A stretch of 36,091 nt of DNA, from the NCBI RefSeq assembly GCF_001746365.1, contig NZ_MJAJ01000074.1, positions 1-36,091 on the forward strand. The letters are read 5' to 3'. Positions 8,456-16,125 of the stretch are shown piece by piece. Numbering within the stretch: the first letter of the stretch is position 1; each line of letters opens with the position of its first letter. The stretch comes from Streptomyces sp. LUP30 (GTDB lineage Bacteria > Actinomycetota > Actinomycetes > Streptomycetales > Streptomycetaceae). The notes below the pieces were generated by a model, which was not told the DNA's origin, did no database searches, and worked only from the letters and a program-made list of their open reading frames with translations. The position numbers were made by a program, and so were the translations under genes.

Positions 8456-9019
8456 TCAGCCCTGCTTGCCGCGCCCGGTGAGCATGTCGCGCAGGCGGTC
8501 GACCAGGCCGGCGCCGGGCGCCAGGAGCTTGTTCGCGGGCGGGGTGTCCGGCGCGGACGGGTGCGGGCGCGTCGGAGCATGCCGCTTGGCCGAGCGGACC
8601 TTCTCGCCGAGCTCCTCCAGAGCGTCGGCGGAGCAGACGTCGGCCAGCATCGGGAAGAGCCGGTTCTCCTCATCGCTGACATGGGCCGTGACGGAGTTCT
8701 TCAGCCGCATGATCAGCGTGTCGAAACGCGCGTCCCCGGGCTGGCAGCCCTCGAGCTCCTTGAGCATCTGCTCGACCTCGGCGTGGTCGGCGAGCTCCTT
8801 GTCGGCGAGATCGTCTCCCCCGTCGACGTACCGGCGCACCGTCGGGTACAGGTGCTCCTCCTCCGCCACCGAGTGCCGGATCAGCTCCATGGTGAGCCGG
8901 TCGGCCAGTTCGCGTCGCTGCTGGTCCGGCCCCGGGAGGGCTTCGATCTGCGCGAAGAGCTCGTCCACCTCCCTGTGGTCCGCGGTCAGTTCCTGGATGA
9001 CGTTGCCGCCGTGTCCCAT
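8456..9019 (-). CDS. Hemerythrin-like protein
   Basis: This 187-residue protein has a hemerythrin HHE four-helix bundle expected to carry a non-haem di-iron site that binds oxygen or senses nitric or oxidative stress. Ligand-bearing stretches are visible in order: DHREVDELF, RHSVAEEEHLYP, DHAEVEQML and AHVSDEENRLFP. The last 45 residues form a Pro/Lys-rich tail. The ATG at 9019 is chosen because AAGGAG/GGAG sites precede it and the domain begins within ten residues; the frame is open upstream to 9448 without coding character. The gene diverges from the FAD hydroxylase unit across the promoter region at 9226-9262. Confidence 0.88.
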   Translation of the reverse strand: MGHGGNVIQELTADHREVDELFAQIEALPGPDQQRRELADRLTMELIRHSVAEEEHLYPTVRRYVDGGDDLADKELADHAEVEQMLKELEGCQPGDARFDTLIMRLKNSVTAHVSDEENRLFPMLADVCSADALEELGEKVRSAKRHAPTRPHPSAPDTPPANKLLAPGAGLVDRLRDMLTGRGKQG

Positions 9020-9225
9020 GCGTTCTCCACTCCTTGACGCTCCGAGGCCCGGGCGACCGGCTTCGTCCGGCCCTTCGCCGACTCGGCCGCCCAGCACCGA
9101 TACCTGCCACGCGGGCACGGGCGGCCTCACGCCGCTCGGACACTTCACTCCGGTGGCGGACGGGTTCCGGCCTCTCGCGGGAGCGTCTGGCGCAGTGGCC
9201 GCCCGCGGGCGCGGTGGCCGCGGCC

Positions 9226-9262
9226 TTGACACCTCCGCCTTATCGGTAACACTGTATCCATT
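9226..9262 (+). promoter_or_regulatory. Promoter with overlapping TetR-type operator candidate
   Basis: A consensus -35 box TTGACA (9226-9231) is followed by a -10-like TAACAC (9247-9252, 15-bp spacer). Over the -10 lies GGTAACACTGTATCC (9245-9259), an imperfect palindrome with core ACA-N-TGT. The stretch ACACTGTATCC recurs as ACACCGTATCC in front of the tetR gene. Placement over the -10 box suggests repression of the hydroxylase transcript by that TetR protein. The sequence match is seen; the regulation is inferred. Confidence 0.5.
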
Positions 9263-9505
9263 ATGAGTTCCCGGTCTGGGCCGCAGCCCGATTCCCGGTT
9301 CGTCGCGGTGCGGTCTGCGCACGAGCGCCGGCCCGCGCTCGACGATCGTGGACGACGCCATGGTGGACCGGGCCCGCCGGCTCATGAGCCGGCCCGGCGA
9401 CCGCTCGGCCTTCATCGACCTCTGCAACACCCCGAACAGTCTCGCCACGTCGCCGACCAGATCGCCCCGTTCGTGGCCGCACCCGCCGAAAGGCTCGACT
9501 CATGA
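9263..9505 (+). pseudogene. Small leader gene, apparently frame-disrupted
   Basis: An open frame of 80 codons starts with ATG at 9263 directly after the promoter and ends in a TGA that overlaps the ATG of the hydroxylase (ATGA at 9502), the normal sign of translational coupling. Coding character switches frame: the annotated frame looks coding at 9263-9345 and again from about 9441 (HVADQIAPFVAAP), but between them the neighbouring frame has nearly pure G/C third positions and a natural peptide (DDAMVDRARRLMSRPGDR). Two compensating single-base changes, real or sequencing errors, would restore one continuous protein of about 80 residues. I do not recognise its family. Confidence 0.4.
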
Positions 9506-11094
9506 GCGACCCACAGATCATCGACGTCCTGGTGGTCGGCGCGGGCCCCTCGGGCTCCGCCCTGGCGATCGACCTCGTACGCCGCGGACTCGACGTCCGC
9601 ATCGTCGACCGGTCACCCCACGCCTTCGACGGCTCCCGCGCCAAGGGCGTGCAGCCCCGCAGCCTCGAAGTCCTCGAAGACCTCGGCGCACTCGACGACG
9701 TGCTGGCCGGCGGCAGCGTCTACCCCAGGCTCGGGCTCCACGCGGGCCCGCTCGCCGTGCCATGGAGGATGTTCCCCCACAAGGAGGCGACCCCGGACGT
9801 CCCCTACCCGAACACCTGGCTCATCCCCCAGTTCCGCACGGACCGCGCCCTGCACGCCCGCCTCGGCGCGCTCGGCCGCGAGATCGAGTTCGGCCGGGCA
9901 CTGACCGGGCTGACGCAGGACGAGCACACGGCCGTCGCCGAGGTGACGGGCGCGGACGGCACGGAGGAGATCGCCGCCCGCTACGTCGTGGGCGCCGACG
10001 GCGGCTCCAGCGCCGTGCGCAAGAAGCTCGGCATCGGCTTCGTCGGGACGACGCACGAGAGCGACCGGGTGCTCGTCGTCGACGCCTCGGTGACCGGTCT
10101 GGCCCGTGACCGGTGGCACATGTGGCCCGGCCGGGGCGGCAGGCTCATCGGCGCCTGCCCGCTGCCCGGCAGCGACCTGTTCCAGTGGATGATCCGTCTC
10201 ACGCCGGACGAGGAACCCCCTGCGGAGAAGGACGGCATCCTCCGGCGGATCCACGACCACACCCACGACCGGCGCATCCAGCTGCACGACATCCGCTGGA
10301 AGTCGGTGTTCCGGCCCAACATCCGCCTGGCGGAGCGTTACGGCCGAGGACGAGTCCTCCTCGCCGGCGACGCCGCGCACGTCCACCCCCCGGCCGGGGC
10401 CCAGGGCCTGAACACCGGCATACAGGACGGCTACAACCTCGGCTGGAAGCTCGCCCAGGTCCTCGCCGGAGCGGACGCCGCCCTGCTGGACACCTACGAA
10501 GCCGAGCGGCAGCCGATCGCCGCCGGGGTCCTCGGCCTGTCCACCGAGAAATGGGGCGGCATCGCCAAGCTCGACCCGTCGAGCATGAAGCGGGGCAAGG
10601 ACGAGCAGCAGCTCGCCCTGACCTATCACGGCGGCCCGCTCGCCCCCGCCGACGGGATGCGCACCGAGACGCTGCGGGCGGGCGACCGCGCCCCGGACGC
10701 CGAGCTGCTCGGCGCCGACGGCGTCGGGACCCGGCTGTTCGACGTCTTCCGCGGGCCGGACTTCACCGCCGTCGCCTACGGCCCCGGCGCCGCCCGGGAT
10801 CTCGACGGCCTCGACTGGCCCACGGCGGGCGCCCGGCTCAGGCGGCTCACCGTCGGGCCGGCCGCCGCCGGCGGCCTCGCCTTCTCCGACCCCCGGAACA
10901 CGCTGCGGCGGGCCTACGGCCTGACCGGCGACACGCTGCTGCTGATCCGCCCCGACGGCTACATCGGGCACATCGCCACCCGGGACTTCCTCACGTCCAC
11001 ACAGACCGCCGTACAGGCGATGACACCGCGGGCAAGGAGCCGCACCATGCCCCGTCAGAGCCGCGTCCAACCCGGTCCAGGAGCCGCCGGATGA
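9502..11094 (+). CDS. Class A FAD-dependent aromatic hydroxylase
   Basis: This 530-residue flavoprotein monooxygenase should hydroxylate an aromatic ring using NAD(P)H and O2. It shows the Rossmann FAD motif VVGAGPSGSALAIDL (about 10-24), the DG motif YVVGADGGSSAVRKKLG (about 163-180) and the GD motif LLAGDAAHVHPPAGAQG (about 289-305). The C-terminal 130 residues form the thioredoxin-like domain seen in the phenol hydroxylase, polyketide hydroxylase and Rox-type rifampicin monooxygenase group. Substrate options are a polyketide, a drug or a catabolic phenol. It is coupled to the preceding small frame and to the next ORF by ATGA overlaps. The promoter upstream carries a sequence shared with the tetR promoter, so induction by the substrate is likely. 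Confidence 0.88.
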   Translation: MSDPQIIDVLVVGAGPSGSALAIDLVRRGLDVRIVDRSPHAFDGSRAKGVQPRSLEVLEDLGALDDVLAGGSVYPRLGLHAGPLAVPWRMFPHKEATPDVPYPNTWLIPQFRTDRALHARLGALGREIEFGRALTGLTQDEHTAVAEVTGADGTEEIAARYVVGADGGSSAVRKKLGIGFVGTTHESDRVLVVDASVTGLARDRWHMWPGRGGRLIGACPLPGSDLFQWMIRLTPDEEPPAEKDGILRRIHDHTHDRRIQLHDIRWKSVFRPNIRLAERYGRGRVLLAGDAAHVHPPAGAQGLNTGIQDGYNLGWKLAQVLAGADAALLDTYEAERQPIAAGVLGLSTEKWGGIAKLDPSSMKRGKDEQQLALTYHGGPLAPADGMRTETLRAGDRAPDAELLGADGVGTRLFDVFRGPDFTAVAYGPGAARDLDGLDWPTAGARLRRLTVGPAAAGGLAFSDPRNTLRRAYGLTGDTLLLIRPDGYIGHIATRDFLTSTQTAVQAMTPRARSRTMPRQSRVQPGPGAAG

Positions 11095-11312
11095 GCCGCC
11101 TCCTGCTGCGCGACCTGCGGCCGGCGCACGACCCGGTCGCCACGGTTCTGCCCACCGGCATCGCGAACATCGAGGCCGTGACGGTCGCCGGCAGCTGCCG
11201 CAAACGCGATCACGCCCTGCTCACGTCCGGCCTCGACGAGGTCCGGGACCGGCTCCGGGAGTCGGGAGAGCGGCTGCTGGGCACCATCGGGCCTGCAGGC
11301 TCCCCCGCCTGA
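11091..11312 (+). CDS. Small hypothetical protein, coupled to the hydroxylase
   Basis: This 73-residue ORF starts with an ATG that overlaps the hydroxylase stop (ATGA at 11091-11094). It has G/C-rich third positions and a natural composition (MSRLLLRDLRP, IEAVTVAGSCRKRDHALL). No family is recognised, and no signal peptide or membrane segment is seen. It stops 27 bp before a strong inverted repeat that ends the unit. It may be a small accessory protein or the remnant of a longer gene. Confidence 0.5.
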   Translation: MSRLLLRDLRPAHDPVATVLPTGIANIEAVTVAGSCRKRDHALLTSGLDEVRDRLRESGERLLGTIGPAGSPA

Positions 11313-11338
11313 CCCACCGTCACGGCCCGGAAACGGGA

Positions 11339-11387
11339 CCCTCGCGCCGACGCGCCCCACGCTGCCTCCCCCCAGTCGGCGCGAGGG
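11339..11387. terminator. Bidirectional terminator, perfect 13-bp stem
   Basis: CCCTCGCGCCGAC (11339-11351) and its exact reverse complement GTCGGCGCGAGGG (11375-11387) flank a 23-nt C-rich loop. The hairpin sits in the 100-bp gap between the converging hydroxylase unit and tetR, so it would terminate transcripts from both sides. Confidence 0.8.
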
Positions 11388-11412
11388 CCGCAGGCCCGCA
11401 TCGCCTGCCCGG

Positions 11413-12111
11413 TCAGACGTCGTCGCGCAGGCGGGCGAGTCCGCTGAGGAGAAGGTCGAGGCCGAAGGAGAACTCGTCCTCGATCGGAACGGGCATCGAC
11501 CCGGCGACGGCGAGGGTCGCCGGGAACAGGTCCGGATCCACGGCGTGGAAGGCAGCGGACAGGTCTGCGTCGCCGAGTCGCCCCGTGCCGTCCTGTCCGG
11601 GTCCGTCGACCTGGACGGCGAATCCGAGGACGTAGCGGGCCAGCGTCGCGTATGCGTGCGCGGCCACCCGCTGCGGGAAGCCACTGCCGAGCAGCACCGC
11701 GACGCAGTGCTCCCGCAGTGCCATCGCGTTCGGCCCCAGGGGAACCCGCTCGACCATCAGGCGCGCCGCGTTCCGGTGTCCCGCCAGGGCTTCGAACATG
11801 GTGTGCGCGACGGTCCGCAGCGCCTGCTCCCAGCCCAGCGCGAGGAGTTCGTCGCCGTCGAGCTGCACGGCGCCGAACATCCGGTCCACGACATGGGCGA
11901 CCAGCGCGGCACGGTTGTCGAAGTGCCGGTACAGCGTCGCCGTGCCCGACCCCAGACGCTGGGCGAGCGTCCGCATCGAGAGTGCGTCGGCGCCCTCCTC
12001 GTCCACGATCTGCAGGGCGGTGGCGACGATGCGCTCCAACGGGACCGGCGGCCGTCCCGGAGAACGCCGAGCCGGTCGCGCGACCGCTCGCGCAGGGTCG
12101 GCTGCTGCCAC
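11413..12111 (-). CDS. TetR-family transcriptional regulator
   Basis: This 232-residue repressor has an N-terminal helix-turn-helix (about 24-70; IVATALQIVDEEG, LSMRTLAQRLGSGTATLYRHF) and a C-terminal ligand-binding domain of the TetR_C type. The basic, proline-rich first 20 residues (ARPARRSPGRPP) are typical of actinobacterial members. The GTG at 12111 follows GAGGAGG. It converges with the hydroxylase unit. Sequences sharing ACAC(T/C)GTATCC occur in front of the hydroxylase unit and of this gene, which suggests it controls both. The effector is probably the hydroxylase substrate. Confidence 0.88.
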   Translation of the reverse strand: MAAADPARAVARPARRSPGRPPVPLERIVATALQIVDEEGADALSMRTLAQRLGSGTATLYRHFDNRAALVAHVVDRMFGAVQLDGDELLALGWEQALRTVAHTMFEALAGHRNAARLMVERVPLGPNAMALREHCVAVLLGSGFPQRVAAHAYATLARYVLGFAVQVDGPGQDGTGRLGDADLSAAFHAVDPDLFPATLAVAGSMPVPIEDEFSFGLDLLLSGLARLRDDV

Positions 12112-12138
12112 GGACGTTGCACCTCCTCGGCCGGCACC

Positions 12139-12166
12139 TTGACAGCTACACCGTATCCGGTAGGGA
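12139..12166. promoter_or_regulatory. Operator-like sequence upstream of tetR
   Basis: On the plus strand TTGACA (12139-12144) is followed by TACACCGTATCC (12147-12158), which matches the sequence over the hydroxylase promoter in ACAC(T/C)GTATCC. On the minus strand, the direction of tetR, TAGCTGT is a possible -10. The sequence is likely the autoregulatory operator. The plus-strand promoter-like arrangement leads into only a short open stretch from ATG 12168 with no recognisable product. The remaining bases up to 12244 hold nothing I can name. Confidence 0.45.
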
Positions 12167-12244
12167 CATGGCGGGCCTGGCGGACTCCCTGTTCTCGCAG
12201 GTGTTCGACACGACCCGCCCGGTCGGCGCTCGCGCTCACCCTGT

Positions 12245-13069
12245 TCATGGACGTGGTGCCTTTCGGCCCGGGAGTGCGGACGGCCGGTCGCCCCCCTCCG
12301 GAGTCACGGGAGCCGGGACGGCGGCGGCCGGACTCAGCGCGTCCGCGAGGGACTTGACGCCGCCGTGCGCGGTGAGTCCGCCGTCGACGGGGATCTCGGC
12401 GCCGGTGATGAAGGACGACTCGTCGGACAGGAGGAAGACCACGAGCGGGGCCACCTCGTCCACGGTCCCGGTGCGGCCGAGCGGGGTCTCGCGGATGTTC
12501 GCCTCGCGGAAGGCGGACGCGGCGGAGGCGGTCATCTCGGTCTCGATGAAGCCGGGGTGAACGGTGTTGACGCGGATGCCGCGCGGGCCCAGCTCCGTGA
12601 CGGCGGCCTTCGACAGCCCGCGCAGCGCCCATTTGCTCGACGTGTAGGCGACCGGGTAGTGACCGGTGAGCGCGGCGGTGGAGCCGACGTTGACGATGGA
12701 CGAGCCGGGCGGCATGAGGGGCGTGAGGTGCTGGATGCCGAGGAGCGGGCCGATGACGTTGACGGCGTGCACGCGGGCGACGTCGTGGGGGGTCACCTCG
12801 CCGAGGCGGGCGCGCCAGGTGACGCCCGCGTTGTTGACCAGGCCGTGCACCTGACCGTAGGACTCCCGCAGTTCGGCGGCCAGGTGCGTCCAGTGCTCCT
12901 CGTCGGTGACGTCGAGTCGACGGCAGCCGGGCGCCGGGGTCGCGTCGACGGCGACTACGCGAGCCCCCTCGCGGGTCAGGGCCTCGGCCTCGGCGGCGCC
13001 CTGGCCGCGCGCGGCGCCGGTGACGACGACGACCTTGCCCAGGAGCCTTCCGGGGCGGGGGTCGTTCAC
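12245..13069 (-). CDS. Short-chain dehydrogenase/reductase
   Basis: This 274-residue classical SDR has the cofactor motif TGAARGQG (17-24), NNAG at about 79-82, catalytic Ser130 (NVGS), Tyr142 and Lys146 (YTSSK), and the PG...T motif after strand 6 (HPGFIETEM). It would oxidise or reduce an alcohol/ketone on a pathway intermediate with NAD(H) or NADP(H). The last 30 residues form a Pro/Ala-rich tail beyond the usual length of about 250. The GTG start overlaps the stop of the upstream FAH gene (GTGA at 13066-13069), so it is translationally coupled as the last gene of the catabolic operon. Confidence 0.9.
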   Translation of the reverse strand: MNDPRPGRLLGKVVVVTGAARGQGAAEAEALTREGARVVAVDATPAPGCRRLDVTDEEHWTHLAAELRESYGQVHGLVNNAGVTWRARLGEVTPHDVARVHAVNVIGPLLGIQHLTPLMPPGSSIVNVGSTAALTGHYPVAYTSSKWALRGLSKAAVTELGPRGIRVNTVHPGFIETEMTASAASAFREANIRETPLGRTGTVDEVAPLVVFLLSDESSFITGAEIPVDGGLTAHGGVKSLADALSPAAAVPAPVTPEGGDRPSALPGRKAPRP

Positions 13070-14037
13070 GGCCGCTCCCGGGTGCGGCGGCGGGCGGTCG
13101 GCAGCGGCGCCGGGTCCTCGCCCGCGACCACGGTGTTGGAGACGGCGCCGATGCCCTCCACGGTGAGCGTGACGGTGTCGCCCGGCTTCAGCGGCGGCGG
13201 CCACTGCTCGCCCCGGACGCCCCAGAGCTCGGCGAGGCAGCCGCCGTTGCCGCACGTGCCCGAGCCGAGCACGTCGCCGGGGCGGACGACGGTGCCGCGT
13301 GAGGCGTAGGCGACCATCTCCTCGAAGGTCCAGCTCATGTTGGACAGCAGGTCCCGGCCGACGACCTCGCCGTTCACCGAGGCGGTCAGCGCCAGGCGCA
13401 GGAACCCGTCGGCGTCGCGACAGGGCTCCAGCTCGTCGGCGGTGACCAGGTACGGGCCCAGGGTGGCGGCGGTGTCCTTGCCCTTGCACGGGCCGAGGCG
13501 GACCTGCATCTCGCGGGACTGGAGGTCGCGCGCGGACCAGTCGTTGAACACCGTGTAGCCGACGATGCACTCCCGGGCCTGCTCGGGAGTCAGGTCGCGC
13601 CCCTCCCGGCCGATGACGGCGGCGACCTCAAGCTCGAAGTCGAAAAGCTCGCTGCCCGGCGGCACCGGTACGTCGTCGTGGGCCCCGATGACCGCGTACG
13701 GGTTGGTGAAGTAGAACGTCGGGGCGTCGTACCAGGCGTCGGGCACCCCGCCGGCGCCGTCCACGGAACGCCGTACCCCTTCGACGTGCTCCTCGAAGGT
13801 GACGAAGTCCCGCACGGTGGGCGGCTGCAGCGGCGGAAGCAGCCGCACCTCGGACACATGGGGGCCCGGCGGGGCGTCGAGCGCGGCGGCCCCGGCGCGC
13901 AGGAGGGCGTCGAGTCCCCCGCCGGACCCGATCAGCTCCGTGAGCGAGCGCGTCCCGGGGAGCGGGAGGAGGACGCCGTCCTCCTCCACGACGGCGACCC
14001 GGCGTCGGCGTCGGTGTTCATAGGTGGCGAAACGCAT
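13066..14037 (-). CDS. Fumarylacetoacetate hydrolase (FAH) family protein, downstream copy
   Basis: This 323-residue protein carries the FAH fold with metal-binding acidic residues in FDFELEVAAVIGREGRD and the following GYTVFNDWSARDLQ, and the late motif GDVLGSGTCGNG. Family members hydrolyse or hydrate 1,3-dicarbonyl and 2-hydroxy-dienoate ring-cleavage products. Lying directly after an extradiol-type dioxygenase gene, it most likely acts on that enzyme's ring-opened product. The ATG at 14037 follows AGGAG. It is distinct in sequence from the other FAH protein at the start of the operon, so the two probably act at different steps. Confidence 0.88.
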   Translation of the reverse strand: MRFATYEHRRRRRVAVVEEDGVLLPLPGTRSLTELIGSGGGLDALLRAGAAALDAPPGPHVSEVRLLPPLQPPTVRDFVTFEEHVEGVRRSVDGAGGVPDAWYDAPTFYFTNPYAVIGAHDDVPVPPGSELFDFELEVAAVIGREGRDLTPEQARECIVGYTVFNDWSARDLQSREMQVRLGPCKGKDTAATLGPYLVTADELEPCRDADGFLRLALTASVNGEVVGRDLLSNMSWTFEEMVAYASRGTVVRPGDVLGSGTCGNGGCLAELWGVRGEQWPPPLKPGDTVTLTVEGIGAVSNTVVAGEDPAPLPTARRRTRERP

Positions 14038-14084
14038 GCACGGCTCCTGGCTCCGTGGTCGGGTGAGGCGGGCGGTGCGAGGGG

Positions 14085-15023
14085 TCAGACCGGCGGGGCG
14101 ACGAAGCAGCCGCGGTCGACGTCGTTGAAGGACTCCTTGGCGACCAGCTCGTTCATGGGGTTGGCGGTGCCCCACTGGTCGGTGACCTCGGGCTGGGAGA
14201 AGTCGTGGATGTGCGGGTGCCAGGTGTCCTCGTCCAGCAGCTCCAACTCCGTCGTGTACTCCACGGTGTTGCCGTGCGGGTCGAGGAAGTACGTGAAGGT
14301 GTTGTCGCCCGCCAGGTGCCGGCCGGGGCCCCAGATCTTCCGGACGCCGGCCCGCATCACCCGGCCGGAGCCGCGCATGTACTCGTCCAGACCGCGCATC
14401 TCGAAGGACACGTGGTGCAGGGACGTGTGCGGGCCCTTGGCGATGGCCATGGAGTGGTGCTGGTTGCTGATCCGCATGAAGTGCATGACGTCGCCGACGT
14501 ACGGCGAGCTGAGCGTGTCGGAGTGACGGAAGCCGAGGTGCCGCTCGTACCACTCACGGGTCCGGTCGAGGTCCGGCGAGTTCAGCACGACGTGCGACAG
14601 CTTGACCGGGATGGACTCCTTCTCCTCGATCCTGCGGTGCTGCCGTGCGTCCACGTCGGCGGAGACCTCGATCGAGCGGCCGTCGACGTCGAAGAAGCGG
14701 AAGCCGTAGCCGCCTCCGGGCGTGTCCACCTTGCCCGGCCGGGAGATCAACCGGACTCCGCCGGTGAGCAGTCGCTCGGCGAGGGTGTCCACGTCCGCCG
14801 CGCTCGCGGCCCCGTAGGAGACCAGGTCGAGGCGCTTCTCCTGCGCCTTGCGCAGGCGTACGACGTACTGTTCGGGGCTGCCCTCGGCGGCGAGGAAGGA
14901 GATGCCGGAGTCCTCGGCGACCTTGGTCAGGCCCCAGACGCCGGAGTAGAAGTCGAGCTGCCTGTCGTAGTCGGGCACGGCGAGGTCGACGTGCCGCAGA
15001 TGCGTCAGCAGACGTGCGCTCAT
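14085..15023 (-). CDS. Type I extradiol ring-cleavage dioxygenase (VOC family)
   Basis: This 312-residue protein has two vicinal-oxygen-chelate domains. The C-terminal catalytic half keeps the expected Fe(II) ligands His144 (KLSHVVLN), His204 (SLHHVSFEM) and Glu255 (GNTVEYTTE), plus active-site His190 and Tyr245, all at spacings matching BphC/catechol 2,3-dioxygenase. It should open a catechol-like ring next to the diol using O2. The N-terminal half (HVDLAVPDYDRQLDFY) is the structural, metal-free copy. The start ATG at 15023 lies 25 bp after the amidohydrolase stop. The exact catechol is unknown. Confidence 0.88.
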   Translation of the reverse strand: MSARLLTHLRHVDLAVPDYDRQLDFYSGVWGLTKVAEDSGISFLAAEGSPEQYVVRLRKAQEKRLDLVSYGAASAADVDTLAERLLTGGVRLISRPGKVDTPGGGYGFRFFDVDGRSIEVSADVDARQHRRIEEKESIPVKLSHVVLNSPDLDRTREWYERHLGFRHSDTLSSPYVGDVMHFMRISNQHHSMAIAKGPHTSLHHVSFEMRGLDEYMRGSGRVMRAGVRKIWGPGRHLAGDNTFTYFLDPHGNTVEYTTELELLDEDTWHPHIHDFSQPEVTDQWGTANPMNELVAKESFNDVDRGCFVAPPV

Positions 15024-15048
15024 GGTGGGGGTTCCTTCTCTGTGAGGT

Positions 15049-16125
15049 TCAGGTCAGGCGCAGCAGGGCCGCCGCGTTCCCGCCGCGGACGGCGTGGAAG
15101 TCGGCGTCGAGGAGCATCGCGGCGCGCAGTGCGCCGACCGGGTCCTCGGTGCCCATGTCGAAGGGGAAGTCGGAGCCGAGCAGCACACGGTCCGCACCGG
15201 CCGCGCCGATCAGCGCCCGCAGGACGTGCGGGTCGTGGACGAGGGAGTCGAAGTAGAGGCGCCGGAGGTAGCTGCTGGGCCGATGGAGGCAGCCCGTGCC
15301 CGCGTCGGAGCGGACGGACCAGGCGTGGTCGGAACGGCCGATGTGAGTGGGCAGATAACCGCCGCCATGCGCGGCGAGCAGCTTCAGCTCGGGGTGCCGG
15401 TCCAGGACCCCGGAGAAGATCAGGTGCGAGAGCGCGACGGCGTTCTCGGCCGGCTGGCCCACGGTGTTGGACAGGTACCACCGGTCCAGACGCTCGTCGA
15501 GCGTGCAGCCGAAGGGATGCAGGAAGAGGATCGCGCCGGTCGCCGCGGCCCGGGCCCACAAGGGCTCGTACGCCGGGTCGGACAGTTCCCGTCCGGGGGC
15601 GTGGCTGGAGATCTCCACGCCGAGCAGCCCCTGTTCCAGGGCGTGGTCGAGGGCGCGCACCGTCTGCCCCGGGTGCTGGAGGGGGACCAGTCCGAGCCCG
15701 CGCAGCCGGTCGGGCGCGCCGGCGCAGTGGGCGGCCGTGGCTTCGGCCGCGAGCCGGCAGACCTTCTCGGCCGTCTCCTCGTCCGCCCAGTAGTGGTAGT
15801 GCGACGGCGAGGGGCTGACCAGCTGCACGTCCACGCCCTGCGCGTCCATCGCGGCCAGTCGCAGGCGCACGTCGGTGGCTCTGGGGAGGACGGCGCGGAC
15901 CATGGGCCCGCTGACCGCGAGCGACGCGGGGCCGTTGCGGCGCGCCTCCAGGTCCCTGGCCGCGGCCAGTCCGGGCAGGCCGGACACGAGGGCCTCGGCC
16001 TCGGGGACGAGGAGGTGGGCGTGGACGTCGACCGTCGGGGAAGGGCGCGTGTCGGCGGTCGAGGAAGGGCGGTGGCCGGGCAGGGGGCCCGGCCCGGCAG
16101 CGGCCTGCGGGGGCGGGGCCGTCAC
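15049..16125 (-). CDS. Amidohydrolase-2 family protein (ACMSD/resorcylate decarboxylase-like)
   Basis: This 358-residue TIM-barrel metalloenzyme has the N-terminal HxH pair in VDVHAHLLV (His35, His37), a His in ILFLHPFGC, a His in LLAAHGGGYLP and a late Asp in LLGSDFPFDMG. The pattern fits the amidohydrolase_2 group that includes aminocarboxymuconate-semialdehyde and gamma-resorcylate decarboxylases. In this operon, non-oxidative decarboxylation or hydrolysis of a ring-derived acid is the likely role. The GTG start overlaps the stop of the monooxygenase gene (GTGA at 16122-16125). The first 30 residues are Pro/Ala-rich, so the true start could be slightly later. Confidence 0.85.
   Translation of the reverse strand: MTAPPPQAAAGPGPLPGHRPSSTADTRPSPTVDVHAHLLVPEAEALVSGLPGLAAARDLEARRNGPASLAVSGPMVRAVLPRATDVRLRLAAMDAQGVDVQLVSPSPSHYHYWADEETAEKVCRLAAEATAAHCAGAPDRLRGLGLVPLQHPGQTVRALDHALEQGLLGVEISSHAPGRELSDPAYEPLWARAAATGAILFLHPFGCTLDERLDRWYLSNTVGQPAENAVALSHLIFSGVLDRHPELKLLAAHGGGYLPTHIGRSDHAWSVRSDAGTGCLHRPSSYLRRLYFDSLVHDPHVLRALIGAAGADRVLLGSDFPFDMGTEDPVGALRAAMLLDADFHAVRGGNAAALLRLT

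Noticed and set aside
12168..12244. A possible plus-strand gene starting at ATG 12168 behind a TTGACA box
   Set aside because: The natural-looking stretch (MAGLADSLFSQVFDTT) is only about 20 residues and then runs antisense into the SDR gene; it is kept only as part of the operator note.
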